A stretch of DNA of 64,000 bases, taken from positions 372,001 through 436,000 of the forward strand of contig JABBOV010000008.1 of NCBI GenBank assembly GCA_012927625.1, given 5' to 3'. The position numbers and the translations under genes were made by a program. The stretch is from Glaciimonas sp. (lineage in GTDB: Bacteria > Pseudomonadota > Gammaproteobacteria > Burkholderiales > Burkholderiaceae_D). The notes below the pieces were generated by a model. It saw nothing but the letters and a program-made list of their open reading frames with translations, did not search any database and had not been told where the DNA came from. Within the stretch, counting starts at the first letter, position 1; each line of letters opens with the position of its first letter. Shown piece after piece: positions 1 through 8,410 of this stretch.

Positions 1-100
1 CCGCCAGGATCAAATGGCCAGTCGATGAAATCGGCAAAAACTCGGTAAAGCCTTCGACCAAGCCCATGATGAGTGCTTTTAGCGCAAGAATGAAATCCAT
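1..100 (-). CDS. uppP: Undecaprenyl-diphosphatase UppP/BacA, N-terminal part (runs off window)
   Basis: Only the first 33 codons are inside the window. The reverse strand from the ATG at 100 reads [20 protein letters not shown] and continues [12 protein letters not shown]. The E-G-x-T-E-F-x-P-I-S-S-T-x-H stretch is the characteristic first conserved motif of UppP/BacA. The family is an integral membrane enzyme that dephosphorylates undecaprenyl diphosphate to recycle the lipid carrier for cell-wall synthesis. The gene lies downstream of the ABC-transporter terminator at 162-193, so it probably has its own promoter between about 101 and 160. No strong Shine-Dalgarno was seen before the ATG. 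The identification from the motif is firm although the rest of the protein is outside. Confidence 0.85.
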   Translation of the reverse strand, partial: MDFILALKALIMGLVEGFTEFLPISSTGHLILA

Positions 101-161
101 GATTATTTTGGGAAAAGTGGAAAAATTAGGTAGGGCAATTAGGAGAAAAAAATATGCCAAT

Positions 162-193
162 AAAAAACCCGCATCCGGGCACCCGGTGCGGGT
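162..193 (-). terminator. Rho-independent terminator after the ABC-transporter operon
   Basis: ACCCGCA (167-173) pairs with TGCGGGT (187-193), and CCGGG (175-179) pairs with CCCGG (182-186). On the minus strand the hairpin is followed by a T run (complement of 162-167). It would end transcription coming from the ABC transporter genes to the right. The remaining bases up to 407 hold nothing recognisable. Confidence 0.75.
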
Positions 194-407
194 GCCATCG
201 CAGAATAGGATTGCAGCGGGCTATTTTACAGGTTCCCAGAGGCCGGCCGGTAAGCATACTTGCCGCTTACCGAGGCAAACTCGCTCCATGTGCATTCGAC
301 TGGAAAGCAGTTCTTGCGAGGGCCAAACATCACGCAAGTCAGAGCTGGACACAGATTCAATCTGTCCAGAACAGCAAACGCTGTTTCGAAAGCTCCTTGC
401 ACATTGC

Positions 408-1709
408 TTATTCTTCTTCCTGATCCGGCAGTTTCAGTCGGCCAGTATGAAAATCGTACTCGTAGACTTCACCGTAACGGCCCCATTCAATGGCGACCTC
501 GAGGACTTGCTGGGCTTCATCCGCCTTCAGAAATTCTTCCAGCAATTCAAGGAATGGCTTTTCGGTCAAGGTGCCGGTGGGTTCTTGCTCCAGTCGCTGC
601 CGAATGTGCGCAGCTAAAGGCACATGGGTCAGCAACTGTTGCCCAAAGATTTCTTGCCTGAGTGTATGTTCCGCTTCAGCATACCGAAGGCCAAGGGGCG
701 TGATTGTAATATCGCCTTTCTCCACGAGAGCCAGACCCAGTAAAGCAAGCGCTTCATAGGTGGGGAACAATTCTTCATCCGGCAGCCCCGCTTCATCTGC
801 CAACTGCGGCAAGTCGGCCCGGCCGTTAAATGGTGCGGCCGCCAGCAGATCCAGCACACCTTCGATATGACTGACATCGGTTTCCGGCAAGCGATAGCCT
901 AGATGCGTCGGAGCTACCGTACCTGCAGCGGCTTCTTGCGCCGAGCGCATCGTCATCAGACCATACACTTCGTCAATCAAGGCGCGAACATCCAGCGAAT
1001 CGACATTACGCGGTCGCGGCAAGTCAATGTGGATTTCGCTGCGGATACGTCCCGGGTCGCTCGACAGGATGATGATCCGGTCAGCCATCATTACCGCTTC
1101 TTCGATGTTGTGAGAGACAATCAGGATGCCCTTGGTCAAAATCCGGTTGCTATCCCACAGGTCGAGAATGTCGTTGCGCAGGGTTTCGCCCGTCAGCACA
1201 TCCAGAGCCGAAAACGCTTCATCCATCAGCAGAACGTCCGGGTCGGTCACAAGTGCGCGGGCAATGCCGACCCGCTGCCGCATGCCGCCTGACAATTCAC
1301 GCGGCAAAGCGCCACCGAAGCCGGCCAATCCAATCAACTCGAGCATGGCATCGGCCCGCTTCTCGCGCTCTTCCGGTGACACGCCCTTCGCTTCCAGACC
1401 CAGTTCGACATTTTGTTGCACCGTCAGCCACGGAAACAAGGCAAACGATTGGAACACCATCGCAATGCCGGAGGCTGGGCCATTGATGCCTTGCCCACGA
1501 TAAGCGGCATTGCCAGCGTCAGCCGGAATCAGTCCCGCGATAATCCGCAGCAAAGTCGACTTCCCCGAACCTGACTTGCCAAGTAACGCGACAATTTCAC
1601 CTTCGGCCAAAGAGAAATTGACCTCGTCGAGTACCGTACGGGGCGCGCCATCCGCGCTGCGAAAGGACTTGGCAACGCTCTTTAGTTCAATCAATGCATT
1701 GCGGTTCAT
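408..1709 (-). CDS. NitT/TauT-type ABC transporter ATP-binding protein with C-terminal AAA-associated domain
   Basis: 433 residues. The N-terminal ~250 residues form a nucleotide-binding domain of the nitrate/sulfonate/taurine class, with Walker A GKSGSGKST, signature LSGGMRQRVGIARAL, Walker B DVLLMDEAFSALD and a switch His in IVSHNIEEAV. The C-terminal ~170 residues (from about 'HLGYRLPETDVSHIEGVLDLL') are an extra domain resembling the AAA-associated domain found on some NitT/TauT-like ATPases, which may be regulatory. It starts 9 bp after the permease stop, so the two are one operon. No periplasmic binding protein is encoded next to the pair, so the substrate (sulfonate, nitrate, bicarbonate or other) cannot be stated. 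Confidence 0.85.
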   Translation of the reverse strand: MNRNALIELKSVAKSFRSADGAPRTVLDEVNFSLAEGEIVALLGKSGSGKSTLLRIIAGLIPADAGNAAYRGQGINGPASGIAMVFQSFALFPWLTVQQNVELGLEAKGVSPEEREKRADAMLELIGLAGFGGALPRELSGGMRQRVGIARALVTDPDVLLMDEAFSALDVLTGETLRNDILDLWDSNRILTKGILIVSHNIEEAVMMADRIIILSSDPGRIRSEIHIDLPRPRNVDSLDVRALIDEVYGLMTMRSAQEAAAGTVAPTHLGYRLPETDVSHIEGVLDLLAAAPFNGRADLPQLADEAGLPDEELFPTYEALALLGLALVEKGDITITPLGLRYAEAEHTLRQEIFGQQLLTHVPLAAHIRQRLEQEPTGTLTEKPFLELLEEFLKADEAQQVLEVAIEWGRYGEVYEYDFHTGRLKLPDQEEE

Positions 1710-1718
1710 AGTATTTCC

Positions 1719-3452
1719 TCAACGGCTACGATCTTCGGCCAGCGAATACAGCTTGCGCCAGAAGAACCTGTTCAACAACATAACGAATATGCACATCACT
1801 CCAATGCCAAGTGCAATGCGATGAAAATCTCCTGCATCGGTCATCTGCTTGATGTAACTACCAAGACCATCGGCCACCAGTGTGGTCTTTCCCCAAGTGA
1901 CATATTCTGCAACGATACTGGCGTTCCACGAACCGCCGCTGGCGGTAATAGCGCCCGTAACAAAGCTGGGGAACACCGCTGGCAGGTAGACCCGTTTCCA
2001 TTTCAACCAGCCTTTCAGCCCAAGGTTGTCGGCTGCCAGGCGTAACTCGTTCGGAATTGTGGACGCGCCTGCCACCACGTTGAACAGGATGTACCACTGG
2101 GTACCGAATACCAATAACGGACTCAACCAGATATTCGGATTAAGCTTGAAGGTCACCAGCAGGAAGACCACCAGTGGGAACATCAGATTGACGGGGAATG
2201 CAGCCAAGAACTGCGCCACAGCCTGCACCCGTTGCGAATACTGCGGGCGCAAGCCAATCCAGACGGCAATCGGCACCCAAACCACAGAAGCCAGGGCAAT
2301 CAACAAGAGCACCCGAACCAGCGTAATAAAGCCCAAGCCCATCACATGTGCCGCTTCACCCCAGCCAACATCACTATGCACAAAGACAACGAGGCGATAA
2401 GCGCCCAGCAGTGCCGCTAGCAGTATCAGTGCATCCCATGCGCGGGGCCACCAGGTGTCAAACGGCCTTGAGCGCGGCTGCGGCGTCATGCCGTCAGGAC
2501 GCGCACTGAACCAGCCCAGCGCACGCCGCAGCATGGACCAGAAGCGGCCGGTCAGTACGCGCATCCAGTGGCTGCGTCGCACCCAATCGAGTAGCCAGGA
2601 GTGTTGTGCAGTTTCGCCTTGCGATTCCTCGAAGCGGAACTTGTCGGCCCAGGCCAACAGCGGCCGGAAGAACAATTGGTCGTACAGCACAATCCCCGCT
2701 AGCATGGCGCCAATAGCCCAAGCGATAGCTACACCGTTCTCGGCCTCGATGGCGACGGCAATGTAGGCGCCGATTCCGGGCAATTTAATATCCTGCCCGG
2801 CGACCGAAATAGCTTCGGCGGCGACCAGAAAGAACCAACCGCCCGACATCGACATCATCATGTTCCAGAGTAGTCCAGGCATCGCGAATGGAAGTTCCAG
2901 CCGCCAAAAACGCAACCAGCCGGACAACTGGAACACACGGGCAGCTTCATTGAGTTCCGGCGGTACAGTACGCATCGATTGATACAGGCTGAAAGCCATA
3001 TTCCATGCCTGCGAGGTAAAAATCGCGAAGATGGCCGCGCATTCCACCCCGAGCAAATTGCCTGGGAATAGGGCGATGAATGGCGCAATCGCCAGTGCCT
3101 GAAAGCCAAGAATCGGCACCGATTGCAAGATATCGAGCAGCGGAATCATCACTTTCTCGGCCGCGCGATATTTCGCTGCAATCGCAGCAAAGACGAAGCT
3201 AAATAGCAGTGAGCAACCCAATGCCGTAAACATGCGAAGCATGGTTCGCAGCAAATAATATGGCAAGTTGATGGGGTCAAGCGAAATCGGGGTTTCTTGA
3301 CCGACCGTGAACGGCCGACTCATTTGCATTGCACCGAATGCGACCGCAGCAAATACCGCTAATACCAGAGGTAGCAGTGCCCAGTCCCAGCGGTTGGGAG
3401 TAGTTGCAAGCGGTGTACGGTTTGGCCGTCGCGGGTTGAATAACTCAAACAT
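1719..3452 (-). CDS. Double-length ABC transporter permease (two fused BPD_transp_1 domains)
   Basis: 577 residues from the ATG at 3452; the frame is open to a further start at 3491, but the 3452 ATG has the better upstream purine run (ACAGGGGCC). The protein has two copies of the NitT/TauT-type permease domain. The first (about residues 65-275) contains an EAA-like loop 'ELNEAARVFQLSGWLRFWRLELPFAMP'. The second (about 330-570) contains 'ELRLAADNLGLKGWLKWKRVYLPAVFP'. A single polypeptide can therefore form the whole membrane channel for the ATPase encoded immediately downstream. The first helix follows a short basic/polar N-terminus (NPRRPNRTP). No substrate-binding gene is adjacent. Confidence 0.85.
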   Translation of the reverse strand: MFELFNPRRPNRTPLATTPNRWDWALLPLVLAVFAAVAFGAMQMSRPFTVGQETPISLDPINLPYYLLRTMLRMFTALGCSLLFSFVFAAIAAKYRAAEKVMIPLLDILQSVPILGFQALAIAPFIALFPGNLLGVECAAIFAIFTSQAWNMAFSLYQSMRTVPPELNEAARVFQLSGWLRFWRLELPFAMPGLLWNMMMSMSGGWFFLVAAEAISVAGQDIKLPGIGAYIAVAIEAENGVAIAWAIGAMLAGIVLYDQLFFRPLLAWADKFRFEESQGETAQHSWLLDWVRRSHWMRVLTGRFWSMLRRALGWFSARPDGMTPQPRSRPFDTWWPRAWDALILLAALLGAYRLVVFVHSDVGWGEAAHVMGLGFITLVRVLLLIALASVVWVPIAVWIGLRPQYSQRVQAVAQFLAAFPVNLMFPLVVFLLVTFKLNPNIWLSPLLVFGTQWYILFNVVAGASTIPNELRLAADNLGLKGWLKWKRVYLPAVFPSFVTGAITASGGSWNASIVAEYVTWGKTTLVADGLGSYIKQMTDAGDFHRIALGIGVMCIFVMLLNRFFWRKLYSLAEDRSR

Positions 3453-4339
3453 GGTCGGCCCCTGTCCCGTATTGCGAAAAGCATCCAGCACAAATTAGCC
3501 GGTCAATGTAAAAAGTGTGAATAGCCGTCCCCAGGAAATAGCTGCAGTTTAACCGTACATTCCGGCAGCAAAATCGTAAACATTATGGGCAAAAAACGCC
3601 CACTCCGATATTGCTTACAAGTGTTATACGCAAAGGCTCTATGATGCAGCACTTTGATGACAGCAAGATTACCTGTGGTGACGACCGCATGGTATTTATC
3701 GAGCATACCCGTCAGTCAAGTATGAATCGCTTCCTGTTCCGTGTGCGGCAAAGGAAATTCAAACCGTCCAGACCTAGCCGGCTAATAGATAACGCATGGT
3801 TACCTTATTCAACACTTTAAGAAGCAGAAAAAACGCTCACGCCAAATCAGCGCCGGCCCAATTAAGAAAGCCCCATAAATAGGGCAATAAAAATTTCATT
3901 TTCTGACGGCAACCGAAATTAACATACTAAGAATTTTTTAAAACTCAGACTATTCCTATTTTGCGAAAGCTATGCCCAAGAGTAGCGGTGAAAATTAAGG
4001 CGTCCATAAAGTGAACAAAACCATCATTCTGAAGCATGCGCTTATCGATACCACGCATAATCAGCGCAATGAGAATGGCCATTACCCAAAAAGACGCCCT
4101 GCTTTTGTTCTGGGTAAAAATAAGCGATAAGGTGAAGTTTAGTATTAAAAATGTCGGTAATGTGCCACTGGCAATCTCCCTGGCCGCTCAAAAGCAAGCC
4201 AACATCTTCATCATGAAACAGTTGCAACCTTGCGATGGTCAAGTGATTATTTATCCCAATGAACTTAATGCAGTGGCGGGCACGGCTCGTGATATTCTTT
4301 TCGTTGAGTGCACACCCATCTCTACTTTAGAGGACGTCC
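3453..4339. other. Long intergenic region (about 890 bp) without a supported gene
   Basis: Short open frames exist on both strands (for example a 120-codon frame at 4036-4398 that would overlap the next gene). None has a recognisable domain, a good ribosome-binding site or a neighbour that requires it. The region is A+T-richer than the flanking genes and must hold the promoter for the leftward ABC operon. A degraded gene between about 4010 and 4320 is possible: two frames each carry short protein-like stretches. Confidence 0.4.
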
Positions 4340-4909
4340 ATGGAAGAAGAATACGAAGTCCCAAGTCCGCACGAACACGCACTCGAAGAAGCATCTGAAA
4401 AGAAAAACAACGGCTTGGCGCAAAAAATCGCACTAATGACCGCTGTTCTTGCCACCATTGGCGCGTTAATCAGCTACCAAAGTGGAAGTGCCCAGAACGA
4501 AGCGATGTTTCTCAAAAACCAGAGCATATTGAAACAAGCAGAAGCAAGTGACCAATGGGCGTTTTACCAAGCGAAATCGATGAAGGGGCATCTTGACGAG
4601 GTAGTCGCCGTCCTATCCAGTACACCGGAAATCACAACACGCTTTTTGGCCGACAAAGAAAAAAAGGAGAAAGAGAAAGCTGAAATTCAGGCTGAGGCGC
4701 AAAAGCTACAGGCAGAATCCCGCAAGCTGGGAGAAGAATCCGAAGCAAAGCTTAAACCCCACGAGCGCTTGGCTCTCGCATTGACGTTCATCCAAATAGC
4801 AATCGCACTGGCGGCCATTACCGTATTGACCAAAAAGCGGTGGCTACTTTGGGGCTCCGTAGCCTCGGCTGCGATCGGGATAATCACAGCGACGACCGCC
4901 TTTTTTTGA
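4340..4909 (+). CDS. DUF4337-family membrane protein
   Basis: 189 residues, ATG at 4340 preceded by AGAGGACGTCC. The N-terminus is acidic and His-rich (EEEYEVPSPHEHALEEASEK). A membrane segment (about residues 30-50, 'IALMTAVLATIGALISYQSG') is followed by a long charged, coiled-coil-like stretch rich in Lys/Glu/Gln (about 95-150, 'DKEKKEKEKAEIQAEAQKLQ'). Two C-terminal membrane helices (about 150-189) complete it. This arrangement, with a conserved SYQSGSAQNEA-like segment after helix 1 and 'SDQWAFYQAKSMK', is that of DUF4337 proteins. Their function is unknown. It stands alone, with a 380-bp gap to the next gene, which contains the riboswitch. Confidence 0.8.
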   Translation: MEEEYEVPSPHEHALEEASEKKNNGLAQKIALMTAVLATIGALISYQSGSAQNEAMFLKNQSILKQAEASDQWAFYQAKSMKGHLDEVVAVLSSTPEITTRFLADKEKKEKEKAEIQAEAQKLQAESRKLGEESEAKLKPHERLALALTFIQIAIALAAITVLTKKRWLLWGSVASAAIGIITATTAFF

Positions 4910-5035
4910 TATCACAACTGAGGCAGAATTTATTGCACTGCGCACAAGGGAAGTCAAACTGAAGCCGTTCTCAAGTCTGCGCTGAATCCAGTCCGAAAAG
5001 TTGTTTCACCGATTTTGTTTTGTTAAAATTCAAGC

Positions 5036-5204
5036 TTCCGTAGGGGAGTAGTCGCCTTTGCATCCTGCAAAGGGCATATGTCAACATCCTTGGCGCAGTC
5101 GCCATGGCATATGCGACCAGTTGGTTTGGCGAGACCTATGGCATGAATGACTCTTTCCGTGGCCGGGTAGGGTTTTTATGCCATTGGTTTCTTTTGCCCG
5201 GCCA
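5036..5204 (+). ncRNA. yybP-ykoY-type (manganese) riboswitch with expression platform
   Basis: The leader carries the landmarks of the yybP-ykoY aptamer in order: GGGGAGTAG (5043-5051), GTCAACAT (5080-5087) and TGGCGAGACC (5127-5136). P1 is formed by CCGTAGG (5038-5044) with CCTATGG (5135-5141, one G-U). Downstream, ATGCCAT (5178-5184) is exactly complementary to ATGGCAT (5138-5144), which contains the 3' strand of P1, so folding of the aptamer and this alternative helix are mutually exclusive. TGGCCGGG (5160-5167) and CCCGGCCA (5197-5204) can enclose that region. The family binds Mn2+ and generally turns on exporter genes; here the next gene is a cation antiporter. Confidence 0.87.
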
Positions 5205-5290
5205 TTTGGACGACTTATGCCTGTCAGCGTTTCTTTATTGCGTAGTGCCCTTTGCCCTGCGTATTATCTGTTAATCGACACACGGGTAGC

Positions 5291-6304
5291 ATGGATTCAA
5301 CCATGATGCTGCCCTTCGCGCTCTTATTGGCGTCAGCCGTCGCCATCTATCTGGCCTGCGAATTCTTCGTCAACGGGGTTGAATGGGTAGGCCGTAAATT
5401 CAAAGTTTCCCAGAATGCGACGGGCAGCGTATTGGCTGCTTTCGGCACCGCCTTGCCCGAGAGCGTTGTGACGTTTGTGGCAGTCGTATTCGGCGCAGGG
5501 CCTGAGCAAAAAGAACTCGGAGTCGGTGCCGCAATTGGCGGGCCGTTAGCATTGGCAACTGTGGCCTATGCCATTGTCGGCCTGACGTTTATCCTCACCA
5601 AAGGCAAACTAGACCAGCATCTCTTTTCCAGAACATCAACCCAACGTTTAATAAGCGACCAAAAATGGTTCATGTCCATATTCGTCGTCAAAATTGCGCT
5701 GGGGCTTGTCGCATTTGCTATCAAACCGTGGCTGGGCATTCTGTTCCTGGTGGCGTACGGCCTGTACGTACGCAAAAAAATGCAAAGTGTTGACGAAGCA
5801 GGAAATGAACACGAAGAACTCGAAGCTCTGAAAATTTTCCCAAGTAGCGATAATCCTTCAACCGGCTGGGCTTTGTTGCAGTGTGTTGGAGCGTTGGTCG
5901 TTATCTTCTTTAGCTCCCAATTGTTCGTCCATCAACTGGAAACCATTGGCCCATGGCTTGGATTGCCGGCACAAATCGTTGCACTGCTGTTGAGTCCGAT
6001 CGCAACTGAATTACCTGAAATACTGAACGCGGTTATCTGGGTGCGACAGGGCAAGCAAAATATGGCGCTCTCTAATATCAGCGGAGCCATGATGATTCAG
6101 GCAACCATTCCGAGCGCGCTGGGCATATTTTTCACGCCATGGATACTGGGACATGCGTTGGTTTGGGCCGCAATCGTAACCATGACATCAATCCTTGGCC
6201 TATATTTTTTGCTCAAACATAACAAGCTCACAGGGTCTCGACTATCGTGGTTCGGAATGCTTTACGTTATATTTGCTGCAGGTTTGTATTTCATTCCATT
6301 TTGA
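5291..6304 (+). CDS. CaCA-superfamily Na+/Ca2+-type cation antiporter, riboswitch-controlled
   Basis: 337 residues from the ATG at 5291; a TTG 39 bp upstream is in frame but has no better ribosome site. It is a polytopic membrane protein of about ten helices with the two inverted alpha repeats of the Ca2+/cation antiporter superfamily. Alpha-1 is around 'FGTALPESVVTFVAVVFG' and alpha-2 around 'LSPIATELPEILNAVIW', each with the signature acidic residue in a (A/S)-x-x-(E)-x-P-E context. The usual GNxxGSN part of alpha-1 is replaced by GAAIGGP, so ion specificity may differ from textbook Na+/Ca2+ exchangers. Because the leader is a yybP-ykoY riboswitch, Mn2+ export is the best-supported physiological guess; Ca2+ is the alternative. 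Confidence 0.8.
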   Translation: MDSTMMLPFALLLASAVAIYLACEFFVNGVEWVGRKFKVSQNATGSVLAAFGTALPESVVTFVAVVFGAGPEQKELGVGAAIGGPLALATVAYAIVGLTFILTKGKLDQHLFSRTSTQRLISDQKWFMSIFVVKIALGLVAFAIKPWLGILFLVAYGLYVRKKMQSVDEAGNEHEELEALKIFPSSDNPSTGWALLQCVGALVVIFFSSQLFVHQLETIGPWLGLPAQIVALLLSPIATELPEILNAVIWVRQGKQNMALSNISGAMMIQATIPSALGIFFTPWILGHALVWAAIVTMTSILGLYFLLKHNKLTGSRLSWFGMLYVIFAAGLYFIPF

Positions 6305-6717
6305 CAGTGTGCGTTTTTTGGCAAGTCCGCGGATGCAAGCATTGCGCCTGGTACATTGCGATGCGGTAAGCCGACCTAGATGAGTACGCTGTCATCGAGC
6401 TTCATTTCACGCACCACGGACTTCACTGCAGCCATAAATTTTACGACGTGTATTCTCTTTTCAATAAAGACCGCGTCGTGTGGTCGTCGCTCATGTCGCT
6501 GTCGACCATCGCAGGCAACTCTTGCTCCGTCGCTGGTCCAAACGTATTTACCAAACAATCCGAGCACAACGCAAGTTCAGCCTTTTTCATTTTCACGGCA
6601 CAGATTAACAATTTTTACCGGCGCTCGCGTAACATCAGACACCAACAATGATTCACAAACTTAACTTAGCGCATCTAATATTTTTCTAACGATATCTCCA
6701 GCCAGTCTTAAATATCC
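6305..6717. other. Intergenic region of about 410 bp
   Basis: No coding frame with family resemblance, hairpin terminator or repeat was recognised. It separates the antiporter gene from the MCE-protein gene and presumably holds the promoter of the latter. Confidence 0.4.
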
Positions 6718-7692
6718 ATGACAGATAAAACAAACGACGCATCTTCCCTGCCCGCCGCACTGCCGATTCGCCATGTCGAGTTTAAAGCGGCCTTGCTCCT
6801 GATTTTGATGGTGGTATTAGTGTCGGCGACGGTGGTGTACCTGATGTATGCGCGCGGCGTATTCGAATCGACCCAGAAGCTGGTGCTGGTAGCCGACGAT
6901 GCAGAAGGCGTTATGGTCGGAATGGATCTGACGTTCTCCGGCTTTGCAATCGGACGTGTCAGCCGCATCGAACTCAGCAATGAAGGCAAGGCTCGGATGA
7001 TTGTCGATGTGGCGCGCAAGGATGTCCGTTGGTTGCGCATATCCAGTATCTTCACGATGGAACGTGGCTTGGTGGGTGCGACGCACCTGCGCGCTTTCAG
7101 CGGCATCATGAGCGACCCACCGCTACCCGACGGTGCTGTTCGTAGCGTGCTGGCAGGCGACGCCACCGCTGAAATTCCCCGCCTTTTAGTTACCGCCAAA
7201 GAATTGATCCAGAACTTGAATACCCTGACCGCAACCGACTCGGCACTGGATTCGAGCTTGCGCAACATACAGTCGGTCACAGAAAAACTCAATGGCAAGA
7301 GCGGAGCGCTGGGTGTTATAACCGGCACTGATGAAAACGCGAAAAAATTGCTGGTTACGCTCGACCGCACCAACCAGTTGCTGGCCACCGTCGATGGTCT
7401 GGCGGCCAAGGCGGACAGCCAGGTGTTCGGCAAGAACGGTGTCATGCCCGAAGCCCAAGCCACTGTCGTCGAGCTCAACGGCTTACTGACAGACGTCAGG
7501 GCGAGCATGAAAAAAGTGGATGCGGTATTGCTCGAAGCACAGGCCGTCGGCGCCAACGTCAAAGACGCGACCGTCGATTTGGCCCCGTTACGGGCCGATG
7601 TGGAGAGTAACTTGCGCAAGGTCGAACAACTGGTCAATGAAATCAATCGCAAGTGGCCGTTCAAACACGATGCGGAGATCAAACTGCCATGA
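6718..7692 (+). CDS. MCE/MlaD-family protein (orphan)
   Basis: 324 residues. A short cytoplasmic tail is followed by one membrane helix (about residues 23-45, 'AALLLILMVVLVSATVVYLMYARG'). An MCE (mammalian cell entry/MlaD) domain follows at about 50-125 ('LVLVADDAEGVMVGMDLTFSGFAIGRVSRIEL'), then a long helical region with coiled-coil character to the C-terminus. MCE proteins form periplasmic rings that carry lipids between membranes as part of ABC systems. Here no MlaF-type ATPase or MlaE-type permease is encoded nearby; the only partner is the lipoprotein gene that overlaps its stop by 4 bp (ATGA). Either it works with permease/ATPase encoded elsewhere, or as a stand-alone bridge. Confidence 0.82.
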   Translation: MTDKTNDASSLPAALPIRHVEFKAALLLILMVVLVSATVVYLMYARGVFESTQKLVLVADDAEGVMVGMDLTFSGFAIGRVSRIELSNEGKARMIVDVARKDVRWLRISSIFTMERGLVGATHLRAFSGIMSDPPLPDGAVRSVLAGDATAEIPRLLVTAKELIQNLNTLTATDSALDSSLRNIQSVTEKLNGKSGALGVITGTDENAKKLLVTLDRTNQLLATVDGLAAKADSQVFGKNGVMPEAQATVVELNGLLTDVRASMKKVDAVLLEAQAVGANVKDATVDLAPLRADVESNLRKVEQLVNEINRKWPFKHDAEIKLP

Positions 7693-8342
7693 AATACACC
7701 CTGTTCTTACCGTGTGGTATTGCCATGCTATTAAGCGCTTGTGCCAGCGGCCCTGCCGTGCCGGACTGGCAAATGAACGCCCAAAGCAGTATCGAACGCG
7801 CCGTTTCTGCTTACTTGTCCGGCAACGACAGAGTCGAAGTTCAGGAGTTCGCCAAGGCTCGCAGCGAAATGGCTAGCACCGGCCAGGTCGCGTTGGTGGC
7901 GCGCGCGGAATTGATCCGTTGCGCCAGCCGTGTAGCCAGCCTGGTGCTGGAAGACTGCACCGGGTTTGAAAAACTACGTCAGGACGCTAGCGTGCCGGAA
8001 CGCGCCTATGCCGATTATTTGGCTGGACGGATTCAGCCGCAAGATGTCGCGCTGCTGCCCGCGCAGCACCAGAGCGCGATGCGCGCCGGCGCAGACCCTG
8101 CGGCTGCGGTGGCCGGCATCAGCGATCCGTTATCCAGACTGGTGGCTGCCGGTGTCTTGTTGCGCAGCGACCGCGCCAGCCCGGCTGTGCTGACGCTGGC
8201 GGTCGATACCGCATCCACCCAAGGCTGGCGGCGTCCCTTGCTGGCATGGCTGGGTGTGCAGGCGATGCGCGCCGAGCAAGCCGGCGCTACGGCAGAAGCG
8301 CTACGCCTGCGCCGGCGTATGGATCTGGTTCAACTTAAGTAG
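7689..8342 (+). CDS. Predicted lipoprotein translationally coupled to the MCE gene
   Basis: 217 residues from the ATG at 7689, which overlaps the preceding TGA (ATGA). The signal peptide ends in the lipobox LLSAC (Cys17), so it is predicted to be lipidated. The mature part is Ala-rich and helical ('SSIERAVSAYLSGNDRVEVQEFAKARSEMASTG') with no domain I recognise. It does not look like the ABC auxiliary lipoprotein usually found in MCE operons. Its coupling to the MCE gene suggests the two proteins act together at the envelope. The in-frame upstream start at 7653 lies inside the MCE gene and lacks the signal peptide at its N-terminus. Confidence 0.75.
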   Translation: MKYTLFLPCGIAMLLSACASGPAVPDWQMNAQSSIERAVSAYLSGNDRVEVQEFAKARSEMASTGQVALVARAELIRCASRVASLVLEDCTGFEKLRQDASVPERAYADYLAGRIQPQDVALLPAQHQSAMRAGADPAAAVAGISDPLSRLVAAGVLLRSDRASPAVLTLAVDTASTQGWRRPLLAWLGVQAMRAEQAGATAEALRLRRRMDLVQLK

Positions 8343-8345
8343 CGC

Positions 8346-8399
8346 GGCCTGCGTACCTGCATCTGGTCGTAAGCCGCAAGCACGCAGGCCGGCACTACC
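8346..8399. repeat. REP-like palindrome / bidirectional terminator between convergent genes (copy R1)
   Basis: GGCCTGCGT (8346-8354) is perfectly complementary to ACGCAGGCC (8382-8390). The right side continues as GCACGCAGGCCGGCACTAC (8380-8398), which is the exact reverse complement of 19 bases of the palindrome arm at 37383-37402. It lies between two converging genes, where it may also stop transcription from either side. Confidence 0.65.
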
Positions 8400-8410
8400 A
8401 GAAAAAAACA

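Noticed and set aside
4036..4398. 120-codon open frame before the DUF4337 gene
   Set aside because: No ribosome site, no recognised domain, and its last 20 codons overlap a clear gene in another frame. The alternate frame also has protein-like pieces, so at best it is a decayed gene.
6708..7682. Long open frame (324 codons) antisense to the MCE gene
   Set aside because: Shadow frame. The plus strand has a membrane helix and MCE motif; the antisense translation has Ser/Thr/Ala-rich nonsense composition without a ribosome site.
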